A DNA stretch of 64,000 nt from Ferrovibrio sp. (GCF_019636075.1 NZ_JAHBYG010000020.1:1-64000), one strand, 5' to 3'. Shown: positions 50,914 to 59,595, counted from the stretch's first letter. The notes: generated by a model from the letters alone, not told the origin. A program made the numbers and translations.

Positions 50914-53259
50914 TTACACTGGCGTGCCACCGCCGTGGCTTTGCGCCGGCTTTGCCCAGCTGGAAGCCGGCAAAGCCATCACTGCGCCCAGAATCAGCCA
51001 CAGGATTCGCTGATAGAAAATTTCATGAAACTGGCTGAATACCGCGAAGGCCAGAAACAGAAAAATCAATCCCGCACGATGCGGCGCCGCCATACGGATC
51101 GGGCGCTGCATGGCATGCAGATACAGTTTCGCCGATATCCAGAGGATAATACCGAAACCGATCAGGCCGAATTCGGCCAGGATCCATAGCGGCGTGCTAT
51201 GCACCACCTGCTGGCGGCCCAGCCATTCCTCGCTGCGCACCAGAAACACGCCCAGGCCGGCGCCCCAGATCGGCGATTCAAGCCACAACTTGATGGCATG
51301 AAACCAGGTGGCCCAGCGCTCCACATTGCTTTCATCCCACGAAAGCAGGCTTTGTACGGCCAGGCCCCGGAAGGCATCGCCTGTACCGAAATCGATCTTC
51401 TGCACCAGCCAGAACAAGCCCCAGATCGATGCCGCCACCACAGCGCCCCGCAGCACCTTCTGCCAACCGACCATCCGCGCAGCCATACCCACCAGCAGCA
51501 CGATGCCGGCAGCCACCATGCCGGCGCGCGAGCCGGTCCACACCATACCCACCATGAGCACGCCGAGGCAGATGGTTTCAAAGCGCCCCCATTGCACCGG
51601 GTGGAACCAGGGCAGGCGCTGTAGTTTCAGCGCGTTTTCGCCAAACACCCGGGCATAAGCCAGCAGCAGCGCCATCACCGACAGCAACTGAAATACGAAG
51701 GCGTTGCGGTTGCCTGAATAAGCTTCGAAATTCAACGGCGGCGGCACATTCAGGCCAAAGCCGAAATGATAAGCCAGTCGGCTCAGCGCATGCCACAGCA
51801 CAACGCAACAGGCGACCAGAACCAAGGTCTGCATCAGGCGCCGCAATGCGATATTGCCCACAAAGGCCACCAGAAGATAACCCGCCGAAAGATACCCCAG
51901 CACCACCAGCCAGCCCAGCAGACGCCCGGCCAGCGCCCATTGCGTGATGCCGATCTTAAGCGCACCGATGGCAAATCCGAATAACAGCATCAGGCTCAGT
52001 GCCATCAGGATGGCGTTGAATCCCCGTATCCGCCAATGCGGCAATTGGCGCTGTATCACACAATGCAAAGCCACTGCCGCCAGCGACAGGATGGCGAACG
52101 GATCCGCCAGATTTATGTTCAATGGGCCGGAAGTGAGTTCCACATGGAGCTGGAAAAACACCGTCAGCGCCACCGCCATGCCGAGCAACCAGGCCGCTGC
52201 TTTTTCCAGATCCGGCACCGCGCTTGCCGTGAAGGCATCTGTGCTGCGGTTTGCGTCATCGCTACGCATTATGGCGGTGCGTTTGATTTTCTTACGGAAA
52301 GCCAATGGCGCGGCCAGCAGGATCACCAAGGTTGCGCTGGCGCCGATCAGTATCGACACAGTGATGGCATCGGCGGCCGCAATGCCCAATTGCTGCAGCA
52401 CGAACACCGCCGCCACCTCGCGCACGCCCCATCCGTTGACGGTGATCGGCAGGCTGGCGGCAAAGCTGATCAGCGCGGCAGCGGCAAACACACTGAGCGG
52501 CTGCGCATCGGGCTGCAAGGTGAGGATGGCAACCACGAAACTGCTGAGCACCAGGCATTGGCTGCAAAGGGTGAGCGCTGCGATCTGCAACACCTGGCCC
52601 AGATTTCGGCCGGTCAATACGCGCCGCAGAATCCGCGATTCGAAACGAGAGCGCCCGATCATCAGGCTGAGCAGCAAGCTGACCGCGATCAAGCCGGCGA
52701 TCTCGATCAGCGGAATGCCCCGGAAAAAAGCCGCGACCAGATGCTGGCCGAACAGATAACCCGCCGAAAAAATCGCCAGCAGACCGCTGATCACCACCAG
52801 CAGAGCGCGTTCGTAGGCCGCCAGGCTGGAATTCACCAATGGCGAGATGCCCACTTCGCGCAGCACGGCCTGCCGGCCCGCCACCTGGCCAAACAGCGAG
52901 AATACCAACAGGCCCGCCACATGACCGGCCAAAGCCGCGCGTGTGGCCACCGCCAACGGCACCCGATAGGAAAATTGCATCAGCACGCGCCAGAAGCGGA
53001 AACCCACCAGCCACAGATTGGCGCCCAGCAGCATCAGGATGGCAAACAGGCTGCCGAGCGGAAACGCGACCAGCCGCGCGAAAACATCCTCCAGCCCGGC
53101 CACCCAGATTATGAGCAGCAGCAAAAAGACGGCGAGGATGGACTTGGTTGTGCGCTTGCGAAACAGACGCAAAATACCAGCAAGGCTAGCGATACCCCGC
53201 TTTACCGGCGCAGACGATATTGCGCTGCGTAAACTCAGCACGACCCTGCCAATCAACAC
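50914..53259 (-). CDS. Fused UPF0104 (LPG synthase TM-like) / O-antigen ligase-like membrane protein
   Basis: A 781-residue polytopic protein made of two membrane modules. Residues about 40-330 resemble the UPF0104/LPG synthase transmembrane family (GRQAVLREVGISPL, LISFAASLPITVNGWGVRE). Residues about 345-775 resemble Wzy/WaaL O-antigen ligases: many helices, the GNRNAFVFQL region, VWTGSRAGM and a large loop with ESPIWGAGLGVFLV. The two are usually separate proteins. Its codon GC is lower than that of neighbours, and AT-rich DNA flanks both ends, so transfer is possible. Likely role: polymerising or ligating a surface glycan or lipid-linked product. Confidence 0.82.
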   Translation of the reverse strand: MLIGRVVLSLRSAISSAPVKRGIASLAGILRLFRKRTTKSILAVFLLLLIIWVAGLEDVFARLVAFPLGSLFAILMLLGANLWLVGFRFWRVLMQFSYRVPLAVATRAALAGHVAGLLVFSLFGQVAGRQAVLREVGISPLVNSSLAAYERALLVVISGLLAIFSAGYLFGQHLVAAFFRGIPLIEIAGLIAVSLLLSLMIGRSRFESRILRRVLTGRNLGQVLQIAALTLCSQCLVLSSFVVAILTLQPDAQPLSVFAAAALISFAASLPITVNGWGVREVAAVFVLQQLGIAAADAITVSILIGASATLVILLAAPLAFRKKIKRTAIMRSDDANRSTDAFTASAVPDLEKAAAWLLGMAVALTVFFQLHVELTSGPLNINLADPFAILSLAAVALHCVIQRQLPHWRIRGFNAILMALSLMLLFGFAIGALKIGITQWALAGRLLGWLVVLGYLSAGYLLVAFVGNIALRRLMQTLVLVACCVVLWHALSRLAYHFGFGLNVPPPLNFEAYSGNRNAFVFQLLSVMALLLAYARVFGENALKLQRLPWFHPVQWGRFETICLGVLMVGMVWTGSRAGMVAAGIVLLVGMAARMVGWQKVLRGAVVAASIWGLFWLVQKIDFGTGDAFRGLAVQSLLSWDESNVERWATWFHAIKLWLESPIWGAGLGVFLVRSEEWLGRQQVVHSTPLWILAEFGLIGFGIILWISAKLYLHAMQRPIRMAAPHRAGLIFLFLAFAVFSQFHEIFYQRILWLILGAVMALPASSWAKPAQSHGGGTPV

Positions 53260-53515
53260 AGCCTGGAGAATCCCTTGCTACCTGCTATCGGAAGCCCGGC
53301 TAGGAATAAGGCCCGCGAGCATTCAGCGCCTCTCTATATACTTTTTCCAATAAGTGTCGAACGAAAAGCGATTAAACAGTCACATTCGCACATTCAATTT
53401 AAAATATATTAATTCACTATATTGATCAATTATAAATTGCCGCCCCTCTCAGACAAAGAATGCCCCAACTGCAGGCTTGAATCCGGTCGGATTTTCGTAG
53501 ATCGCGCGCTGGAAT

Positions 53516-53591
53516 TGGTGGAGCCGAGGGGAATCGAACCCCTGACCTCCTCATTGCGAACGAGGCGCTCTCCCATCTGAGCTACGGCCCC
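53516..53591 (-). tRNA. tRNA-Ala (anticodon CGC)
   Basis: The minus strand folds as a full cloverleaf: acceptor GGGGCCG/CGGCTCC, D stem GCTC/GAGC, anticodon stem CCTCG/TGAGG with loop TTCGCAA (anticodon CGC, reading GCG), T arm AGGGG TTCGATT CCCCT and an encoded 3' ACCA. All helices pair with ordinary wobbles. Confidence 0.97.
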
Positions 53592-53692
53592 AGCGCTATT
53601 CATGCTGCCAGACGGCGGAAGCAGGTTCCGGGCCGGCGAGCGGCATGCTTGTAGCCAAGCCCGGGCGCTTTGTCCATCCCCCCATCCCGGCC

Positions 53693-53740
53693 GGGCTCGG
53701 GATTCTGGCCCTACCCGGGCTGGGCTTGGGATTCTGGCCC
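53693..53740. repeat. Imperfect 19-bp direct repeat between tRNA-Ala and yggT
   Basis: GGGCTCGGGATTCTGGCCC (53693-53711) recurs as GGGCTTGGGATTCTGGCCC (53722-53740) with one change, at a 29-base period. The 248-base gap between tRNA-Ala and the YggT gene holds nothing else I can identify. Confidence 0.7.
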
Positions 53741-53839
53741 CGCAGTTGCCTTTCACGGGCACAGCCGGTATGTCAAAGGACCGGTTGCGGCCACCATCCA
53801 TGCGCGGCAGGCCGGGGTTCATGGGCGAAAGGGTTGGCA

Positions 53840-54139
53840 ATGTTTGCGTTGATCTGGCTGATCGACACCCTGATCGGGCTGTATATCTGGCTGCTGATCG
53901 GCTCGGCCATCCTGAGCTGGCTGGTCGCCTTCAACGTGGTGAATACCAGCAACCGCTTCGTTTATATCATCGGCGATTTCCTCTACCGGGTGACCGAGCC
54001 GGCCCTGCGGCCGATCCGTCGCGTGCTGCCCAACCTGGGCGGACTGGACATCTCGCCGGTGCTGCTGATCCTGCTGCTGCTGTTCCTGCAAAATCTGCTG
54101 CTGCGCGACCTGGCGCCGGCTCTGCTGCGAGGCGCCTGA
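53840..54139 (+). CDS. YggT family membrane protein
   Basis: A 99-residue protein with two hydrophobic helices (WLIDTLIGLYIWLLIGSAIL and SPVLLILLLLFLQNLLL) joined by the conserved loop FLYRVTEPALRPIRRVLP with LGGLDISP, which defines YggT/YlmG. Members act in envelope or division-related processes. ATG 53840 follows AAGGG. The stop overlaps the probable start of the DUF167 gene, its usual partner. Confidence 0.92.
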   Translation: MFALIWLIDTLIGLYIWLLIGSAILSWLVAFNVVNTSNRFVYIIGDFLYRVTEPALRPIRRVLPNLGGLDISPVLLILLLLFLQNLLLRDLAPALLRGA

Positions 54140-54471
54140 TTTCACCGCCCTGGTTCCTGGCAGGCGACGGCCTGCGGCTGCGGGTGCGGCTCACCCCGAA
54201 AGCCGGCCGCGATGCCGTGGAAGGCATCAAGCCCACCGCCGATGGCGGTTGCGAACTGGCCGTGAAAGTGACCGCCGTGCCCGAGAAAGGCCGCGCCAAC
54301 GAGGCTTTGCTGCGATTGCTGGCCAAACAGCTGCATGTGGGCCCCAACCGCCTGAGCCTGGTGGCCGGCGCCACCGACCGCCACAAGCAGGTGGCATTTA
54401 CCGGTGCGCCGGAAGACTGGTTGCCCACCCTGCGCGCCTGGTTGGCGCCGCATGGCCTGGCCGAGACCTGA
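54139..54471 (+). CDS. DUF167 (YggU) family protein with a non-standard start
   Basis: About 110 residues. LRVRLTPKAGRDAVEGI, ELAVKVTAVPEKGRANEALL and LVAGATDRHKQVAF match DUF167/YggU throughout. No ATG, GTG or TTG exists between the yggT end and the conserved region; the best coupling position is ATT 54139 (overlapping the yggT TGA) or CTG 54136. GTG in LRVRL would cut the domain. Either a rare start codon or a base difference from ATG is implied. Confidence 0.82.
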   Translation: MSPPWFLAGDGLRLRVRLTPKAGRDAVEGIKPTADGGCELAVKVTAVPEKGRANEALLRLLAKQLHVGPNRLSLVAGATDRHKQVAFTGAPEDWLPTLRAWLAPHGLAET

Positions 54472-54526
54472 TCCGGGCCGAGACTGATCCGGGCCGGGCT
54501 GGCATGAGTGAAAGAGGAGCGAACCG

Positions 54527-55417
54527 ATGACCGCAACCCTGATCGAAGGCAAACCCATCGCGCTGGATATCCGCGCCGAGGTGGCCGCCAAGGTGGCGCT
54601 GTTCCAGGCCAAGCTGGGCCGCGCCCCGGGATTGACCGTGGTGTTGGTGGGCGAGGATCCGGCCAGCCAGGTTTATGTGCGCAACAAGGGCGTCCTCACC
54701 CGCGAAGCCGGCATGGTGTCGGATGAAATCAAGCTGCCGGCGGATACCGCGCAATCCGATCTGCTGGCCCTGCTGGGCAAATTGAATGCCGATCCGCTGG
54801 TGGATGGCATCCTGGTGCAGATGCCGTTGCCGCCGCATATCGACAGCCAGGCCGTGGTGGCCGCCATCGATCCGGCCAAGGATGTGGATGGCCTGCATCC
54901 GGTGAATGCCGGCTATCTGGCGCAAGGCATCGAAGCGCTGGTGCCTTGCACGCCGAAAGGCTGCATGATCATGCTGGAGCGCATCAAGGCCCAGGTGCCC
55001 AAGGCGGAGGTAGCGGGCGCCAGCGCGCTGGTGATCGGGCGTTCGATCCTGGTGGGCCGGCCGATGGGCGCATTGCTGCTCAGCGCCAATGCCACCGTCA
55101 CCATGGCGCATTCGCGCAGCCGCGACCTGCCCGCGCTTTGCGCCGAAGCCGATATCGTGGTGGCCGCCGTGGGCAAGCCGGAAATGGTGCGCGGCGAATG
55201 GCTGAAGCGCGGCGCCGTGGTGATCGATGTGGGCATCAACCGCATTGCGAAAGAAGATGGCAAGACCAAGCTGGTGGGCGATGTGCATTTCGCATCCGCC
55301 GTGGAAGTGGCCAGCGCCATCACCCCGGTGCCGGGCGGCGTGGGCCTGATGACCACCGCCTGCCTGCTGCAGAATACGCTGGATGCAGCCTGCGCCCGCG
55401 CCCGAATCAAACTTTAG
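54527..55417 (+). CDS. folD: Methylenetetrahydrofolate dehydrogenase / cyclohydrolase
   Basis: A 296-residue bifunctional enzyme interconverting 5,10-methylene- and 10-formyl-tetrahydrofolate with NADP. Signatures: [14 protein letters not shown] (catalytic Tyr and Lys), [27 protein letters not shown] and [17 protein letters not shown] precedes ATG 54527. Six bases separate it from the convergent XRE regulator. Confidence 0.97.
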   Translation: MTATLIEGKPIALDIRAEVAAKVALFQAKLGRAPGLTVVLVGEDPASQVYVRNKGVLTREAGMVSDEIKLPADTAQSDLLALLGKLNADPLVDGILVQMPLPPHIDSQAVVAAIDPAKDVDGLHPVNAGYLAQGIEALVPCTPKGCMIMLERIKAQVPKAEVAGASALVIGRSILVGRPMGALLLSANATVTMAHSRSRDLPALCAEADIVVAAVGKPEMVRGEWLKRGAVVIDVGINRIAKEDGKTKLVGDVHFASAVEVASAITPVPGGVGLMTTACLLQNTLDAACARARIKL

Positions 55418-55423
55418 CGTATC

Positions 55424-55867
55424 TCAAACTTTCGGTGTGTCGGTATCGGCCAGCCGCATCACCGTTTCGAGCAGGCGCTGGCGCAGGTCATCGCCTTCCA
55501 CGGCATTGAAATAGCGCATCAGCATTTGCAGCTCTTCGCGCGCCACGGCCTCTTCTTCCGGGCTGAAATCCGGCAGGGCGGTGGCGGCATCCTTGATCAG
55601 CAAGTGCATGGGCAGCGCCAATGGCTGGGCAATGCGCGCAAGCTGCCCGCGCGAAATTTCCAGCAGCCCGGCTTCCACCGCGCGCATCTGATGTTCCGAC
55701 AGGCCGACCCGCGCGGCCAAAACCTGGCAGGTCATTCCGGCATATTCACGAAACACCCGGATGCGGGCGCCAATGACCTGACGCCAGCGCAGATCCGCTT
55801 CGCGCGCATCGGCGCCTGATGCATCCGAAGCGGATACGGCGGCATTACAGGTTTCCGGAATCGCCAT
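55424..55867 (-). CDS. XRE-family HTH transcriptional regulator
   Basis: A 147-residue protein with an XRE helix-turn-helix at about residues 35-90 (IGARIRVFREYAGMTCQVLA, RVGLSEHQMRAVEAGLLEIS) and a C-terminal acidic helical part containing EEEAVAREELQMLMRYF. It resembles alphaproteobacterial repressors with a short dimerising tail. ATG 55865-55867 is preceded by GGGAAGAG; the longer upstream frame is not conserved. Targets unknown. Confidence 0.85.
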   Translation of the reverse strand: MAIPETCNAAVSASDASGADAREADLRWRQVIGARIRVFREYAGMTCQVLAARVGLSEHQMRAVEAGLLEISRGQLARIAQPLALPMHLLIKDAATALPDFSPEEEAVAREELQMLMRYFNAVEGDDLRQRLLETVMRLADTDTPKV

Positions 55868-56026
55868 GGCTGCGCTCTCTTCCCTACGGATTCGAATACT
55901 GCCAAGAGCCCGCGGCTTTCTCAATGCCGACCAAAGCATGAGCGCGGATGTCGGATGGGAAAATATTTCCGCCCGCAACCAATCCGGCATTCGCTGCTGC
56001 GAAAGCGTATGATTACGATGGGAATC

Positions 56027-56356
56027 TTAGGGCGCCGTGCTGTGCGACAGCAGATTGATCACCAGCACCCCGGCAATGATCAGGGCAATGCCGATCATCG
56101 CCGGCAGATCCAGCCGCTGGCCGTAAATCGCAAATCCCGCAATCGCCACCAGCACGATGCCGATGCCAGACCAGAGCGCATAGACCACGCCGATCGGCAT
56201 CACCCGCAAAGTGAGGCTGAGGCAATAAAACGCCACGGCATACCCGGCTATGACACCGAGGCTGGGCCAGAAACGGCTGAATTCCTCGGATGCCTTCAGC
56301 AGGCTGGTGGCTGCTACTTCGCTGCAAATGGCAATGGCGAGATAAAGATAATGCAC
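56027..56356 (-). CDS. Small multidrug resistance (SMR) family transporter
   Basis: A 109-residue four-helix EmrE/SugE-like protein. The essential membrane Glu lies in IAICSEVAAT (residue 13), and AYAVAFYCLSLTL-like and GVVYALWSGIGIVLVAIAG segments are standard (YALWSG is typical of EmrE drug exporters). Proton-coupled efflux of cationic compounds is the family role; guanidinium export is an alternative. Confidence 0.92.
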   Translation of the reverse strand: MHYLYLAIAICSEVAATSLLKASEEFSRFWPSLGVIAGYAVAFYCLSLTLRVMPIGVVYALWSGIGIVLVAIAGFAIYGQRLDLPAMIGIALIIAGVLVINLLSHSTAP

Positions 56357-56420
56357 GATATCCCCGCTGAGGCTGCTTGGCCGCCTGCAGTATAACCGCC
56401 AGACCGGATAAAATGCAGGC

Positions 56421-56447
56421 TGTCACAAAAAGCCAAGCTGCCGCGTC
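56421..56447 (+). promoter_or_regulatory. ECF41-type autoregulated promoter
   Basis: TGTCACA (56421-56427), 16 bases, CGTC (56444-56447) fits the consensus described for ECF41 sigma factors (TGTCACA then CGTC). It lies upstream of a small ORF and the ECF41 gene itself, so autoregulation is expected. Confidence 0.75.
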
Positions 56448-56478
56448 TTTGCTGCATCACAGACGATCAGGAACTGTC

Positions 56479-56589
56479 ATGCATCCGTTATACCGCCTGC
56501 TGGAAGCTTTTATCGAACGGCGCATCCGCGCGGCTGAGGCAGGCTTTGGCTATGCCAAGAGCTGTAGTCTGGTTAAGGTGGCGGCATGA
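56479..56589 (+). CDS. Small 36-residue ORF coupled to the ECF41 gene
   Basis: ATG 56479 has AGGAA at five-base spacing and opens a 36-codon frame whose TGA overlaps the ECF41 ATG as ATGA. The peptide is basic and helical (YRLLEAFIERRIRAAEAG) with no recognised family. It is about 25-30 bases downstream of the predicted ECF41 promoter start. It could be a leader peptide that couples translation of the sigma factor, or simply chance. Confidence 0.45.
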   Translation: MHPLYRLLEAFIERRIRAAEAGFGYAKSCSLVKVAA

Positions 56590-57542
56590 TCGAAAATGTT
56601 GCGCTGTTTGAAAAGCATCGCCGCCGGCTGTTTGGCCTGGCCTATCGCATGCTGGGCAGTGTGAGCGCGGCGGAAGATGCCGTGCAGGATACCTATCTGC
56701 GCTGGCACCGCGCCCGACCGGAGGATTTGCGCAATGCCGAAGCCTGGCTGGTGACCGCCTGCACGCGGCTCTGCATAGACCGGCTGCGCGCCATGAAAGC
56801 CGAACGCCAAGCCTATACCGGCGAATGGCTGCCGGAGCCGCTGGTTGCGCATCCCACCGCCGAAGCCGATTTCGCAACCGAACTGGCCGACAGCCTGCAA
56901 ATCGCTTTCCTGGTGGTGCTGGAAACCTTGCGGCCGGCGGAACGCGCCGCCTATCTGCTGCGCCAGGCCTTTGATTACGAATATGCCGAAATCGCCGGCA
57001 TCCTGGGCAAGAGCGAGGCTGCCTGCCGGCAATTGATCAGTCGCGCCCAGCGCCGGCTTGCCGAAGCTCGCCCGCAATTCGATCATCCGCAGCAAGACGA
57101 TGGCATCACAGAACGGCCGGCGCACGCCAAGCAGCAGCAGGCACGCGATCTCGCCCGGCGCTTCATCCAGGCGGCAGCCTCCGGTGAACCGACCGCTTTC
57201 GCCGGACTGCTGATGCAGGATGCGACCATCCATTCCGATGGCGGCGGCAAGGTATCGGCGGCCCGCAACGTGATCCATGGCGCGGACCGCTGCCTGCGCT
57301 TTTTCATCGGCATCACCCGCAAACAGCCAACCGGCATCCAGTTGCACGAATGCTTGATCAACGGCCAGCCTGGCTTCATCACCCATCTGGACGGCCAGGC
57401 GCTCAGCGCCATTTCGTTTGCCATCGCCCCCAATGGCGATGCGGATGGCAATGGGGGGGCCATCCAGGCCATCTACATTATCCGTAACCCCGACAAACTG
57501 CGCCATCTGGCTCCGCTGCTGGGGCGTGCATTGCAGCATTGA
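56586..57542 (+). CDS. ECF41-family sigma factor with SnoaL-like C-terminal domain
   Basis: A 318-residue extracytoplasmic-function sigma factor. Region 2 (RLFGLAYRMLGSVSAAEDAV) and region 4 (YLLRQAFDYEYAEIAGILGK) are complete. The long C-terminal extension and the motifs WLPEPLV, DGGGK and NPDKL are diagnostic of ECF41, where the extension replaces a separate anti-sigma factor. The usual ECF41 partner genes (carboxymuconolactone decarboxylase, oxidoreductase or epimerase) are absent; a HupE/UreJ gene follows after 69 bases. Confidence 0.94.
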   Translation: MIENVALFEKHRRRLFGLAYRMLGSVSAAEDAVQDTYLRWHRARPEDLRNAEAWLVTACTRLCIDRLRAMKAERQAYTGEWLPEPLVAHPTAEADFATELADSLQIAFLVVLETLRPAERAAYLLRQAFDYEYAEIAGILGKSEAACRQLISRAQRRLAEARPQFDHPQQDDGITERPAHAKQQQARDLARRFIQAAASGEPTAFAGLLMQDATIHSDGGGKVSAARNVIHGADRCLRFFIGITRKQPTGIQLHECLINGQPGFITHLDGQALSAISFAIAPNGDADGNGGAIQAIYIIRNPDKLRHLAPLLGRALQH

Positions 57543-57611
57543 CCTGAACCGGGCGCCCCGGCAAACTCACCGCAGGTGGGTTGGCTTATCGTGTTTCAAG
57601 GGGGAAGTTCC

Positions 57612-58277
57612 ATGTCCTGGCTCGTTTACCGCCGTGCCGCCACCGGCGCGGCCACGTTTGCCATGCTTGCCGCCATCATTTCTGTCGCCGCCATGCTTGC
57701 CGCGCCGGCATTTGCCCATGTGGATGGCGTGCCGGGGCATGATCATGGCCTGATGGGCAACCCTTTCATGAGCGGTCTGGGCCACCCCTTCGGCGGGCTG
57801 GACCATCTGCTGGCCATGCTGGCCGTGGGCATCTGGGCCATGCAACAGGGTGGCCGCGCCTTATTTGCCGTACCCGGGGCCTTCGTGATCGGGATGGCCG
57901 CCGGCTTCGCCCTCGGCCAAGCCGGCTTTGCCTTGCCGCTGGTGGAAACCGGTATCGCCCTGTCTGTGCTGGCCTTCGGCCTGGCCCTGGCCCTGGCGCT
58001 GCGACCGCCGCTATCCCTGGCTGTGGCCGCCACCCTGGTCTTTGCGCTGTTCCATGGCCATGCCCATGGCGCCGAAATGCCCGCCGAGGCCTCGGCCCTG
58101 CTTTATGCCGGCGGCATGCTGATCGGCACCGCTTTGCTGCATGGCCTGGGCCTGGCGCTTGGCCGTTTGGCGGCCCGCACAAATACCGCGAACCCCCAGG
58201 CCAAGCTGGCCGGCCTGCTGCCGCGCGCGGCCGGCATCATGCTGGCGGTGACCGGCGGCGTGTTGCTGCTGGCCTAG
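57612..58277 (+). CDS. HupE/UreJ family membrane protein (paralogue 2)
   Basis: A 221-residue protein with a signal peptide (AFA-HVDGVPGHDHG), exposing a His-rich segment, then GLGHPFGGLDHLLAMLAVG, the HupE/UreJ signature, and a second His-rich block FALFHGHAHGAEMP. About six helices. Probably nickel/cobalt or other metal handling. AGGGGG precedes ATG 57612. It lies in the same direction after the ECF41 gene, but no urease or hydrogenase genes are nearby. Confidence 0.88.
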   Translation: MSWLVYRRAATGAATFAMLAAIISVAAMLAAPAFAHVDGVPGHDHGLMGNPFMSGLGHPFGGLDHLLAMLAVGIWAMQQGGRALFAVPGAFVIGMAAGFALGQAGFALPLVETGIALSVLAFGLALALALRPPLSLAVAATLVFALFHGHAHGAEMPAEASALLYAGGMLIGTALLHGLGLALGRLAARTNTANPQAKLAGLLPRAAGIMLAVTGGVLLLA

Positions 58278-58286
58278 AGGCCAGCT

Positions 58287-58775
58287 TCAATCCTTGTATT
58301 TGCGGGCAGCGACGGCGAGCGCATCGAGCAATTGCGATTCGGTCTTGCCGCCGCCGCCCTGGATGCGATTGGCCATCACCACATAAAGCGCATCGATCTG
58401 CGCGGCGATGATATCGAGCTGGATATCCGTGGGATCATCCATGCCCTGCACGAAATCGTTGAGCGATTTGGCGAAAGCGGTGAGCAGGGGAAACTTGAAC
58501 ATCGCCCCCATGCCCTTGATCTCGAGCGACGTGGAACGGATTTCCCGCATATAGCGCTTGGCTTCGGCGCCGCCGCCGATTTCGCCCAGCGCAACACGCA
58601 GCTGCTTCAGCTTCTCGGCCACCTCGACGGTGAAATTGTCGGTCGCCTTCTCCACCACCTGCTCAAGCTTCTGCACCACCTCGGGCTCGAGCTGCAGGGA
58701 AAATCCGCGTTTGAAATTGACGGCTTTACGCTTCAACTCCTGAGGCGGCGGAATAAAGGTGGGGCGCTTTGCCAA
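58287..58775 (-). CDS. HPt-like helical protein lacking the phospho-histidine
   Basis: A 162-residue all-helical protein. The segment SLEIKGMGAMFKFPLLTAFA aligns with the HPt core (AHDLKG.G..FGFPLL..IA), but the phosphoacceptor His is replaced, by Leu 84 in my alignment. The following SLNDFVQG helix fits too. A companion response regulator with an altered acceptor lies upstream, so both could work without phosphotransfer. It may instead be an uncharacterised family; the alignment is by eye. Confidence 0.6.
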   Translation of the reverse strand: MAKRPTFIPPPQELKRKAVNFKRGFSLQLEPEVVQKLEQVVEKATDNFTVEVAEKLKQLRVALGEIGGGAEAKRYMREIRSTSLEIKGMGAMFKFPLLTAFAKSLNDFVQGMDDPTDIQLDIIAAQIDALYVVMANRIQGGGGKTESQLLDALAVAARKYKD

Positions 58776-58926
58776 GCCGGGAACTCCTTGCCAATCAAGC
58801 CCAGCCGGGCATGATCGGGTCTAATCAGGGCTGAATAAGATTATCCATTCAAAACAAGGTGGCCAGCTTAACAAAAAACCCGCCGGGCTTGCACCCTTTC
58901 AAATGAATCAGAAATCAACGCCGCGC

Positions 58927-59445
58927 TTAACGGCGGCCATTATCATCGGGATCGGCGCGGCGTTCGGGGCCGGCATAATTGCTGTCGCGCCGGCGACGGC
59001 GGTCGGGGCCGAAATAGCCGTCCACACGCACGAATTGCCGGGGCCGCGCAATGGCGGTGGCCAGGCGTGAATAGAAGCTCTGCACTGTGTAAGGCTTGGC
59101 AACGAATTCGTTCACGCCGGCATCGCGGGCGCGCACCACGTATTCCTCTTCGGAATTGGCGGTCATCATGATCACCGGCAGCATGCGGTTGGACGAAGCC
59201 GGATCGTTGCGAATCCAATAAACCAGATCCATGCCGGTATGCTCGGCCTGCAGATCCCATTCGGTGATCAGCACGTCGGTGCGGTTCTGACGGATGATGG
59301 CAATGGCGCTGTCCATGGTCCGCGCCCGGTCGATATGATGCGCATCAAGCGTTACCAGCACGTCGCGAATCATCGACCCCATCAGACGATTGGGATCGAC
59401 AACCAGAAAATTGACTTTGGAAAAGTCGATCTTTTCCATGCTCAT
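58927..59445 (-). CDS. Receiver-domain protein with a Glu at the phosphorylation site
   Basis: A 172-residue single receiver plus a basic tail (GPDRRRRRDSNYAGPERRA). Strand 1 reads FLVVDPNRLMG, strand 3 DVLITEWDLQ, then VIMMTANSEEE and FVAKPYT with the conserved Thr and Lys. Relatives usually have a TDW motif in strand 3; here it is TEWD, placing Glu (about residue 62) where the phosphorylated Asp should be. AAGGG precedes ATG 59445. It is followed by the HPt-like gene after a 151-base gap. Confidence 0.85.
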   Translation of the reverse strand: MSMEKIDFSKVNFLVVDPNRLMGSMIRDVLVTLDAHHIDRARTMDSAIAIIRQNRTDVLITEWDLQAEHTGMDLVYWIRNDPASSNRMLPVIMMTANSEEEYVVRARDAGVNEFVAKPYTVQSFYSRLATAIARPRQFVRVDGYFGPDRRRRRDSNYAGPERRADPDDNGRR

Positions 59446-59567
59446 GGTACGCACCCTTCTTTCATACCGTCCGCGGGGTATACAAATCGCCCGGGACGAC
59501 AGAAATGCATCGCTTCGGCAGGCAGACGGTTCGATCCGTTACGCGCCGCAGTTGCTTTCTATCTTTG

Positions 59568-59595
59568 CATTAAACGGCCCTCTGACAAGGGTCAA
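59568..59595 (-). promoter_or_regulatory. Likely promoter of the receiver-domain gene
   Basis: Minus-strand TTGACC (59590-59595), 16 bases, TTAATG (59568-59573). TGACAAGGGTCA overlaps the -35 as an inverted repeat. A CtrA-like half site (TTAACCAT on the minus strand, 59611-59618) lies just upstream, but a single half site is weak evidence. Confidence 0.4.

Noticed and set aside
53422-53436. FNR-like TTGATCAA in the AT-rich tract near tRNA-Ala
   Set aside because: The four-base spacer of an FNR box is missing.
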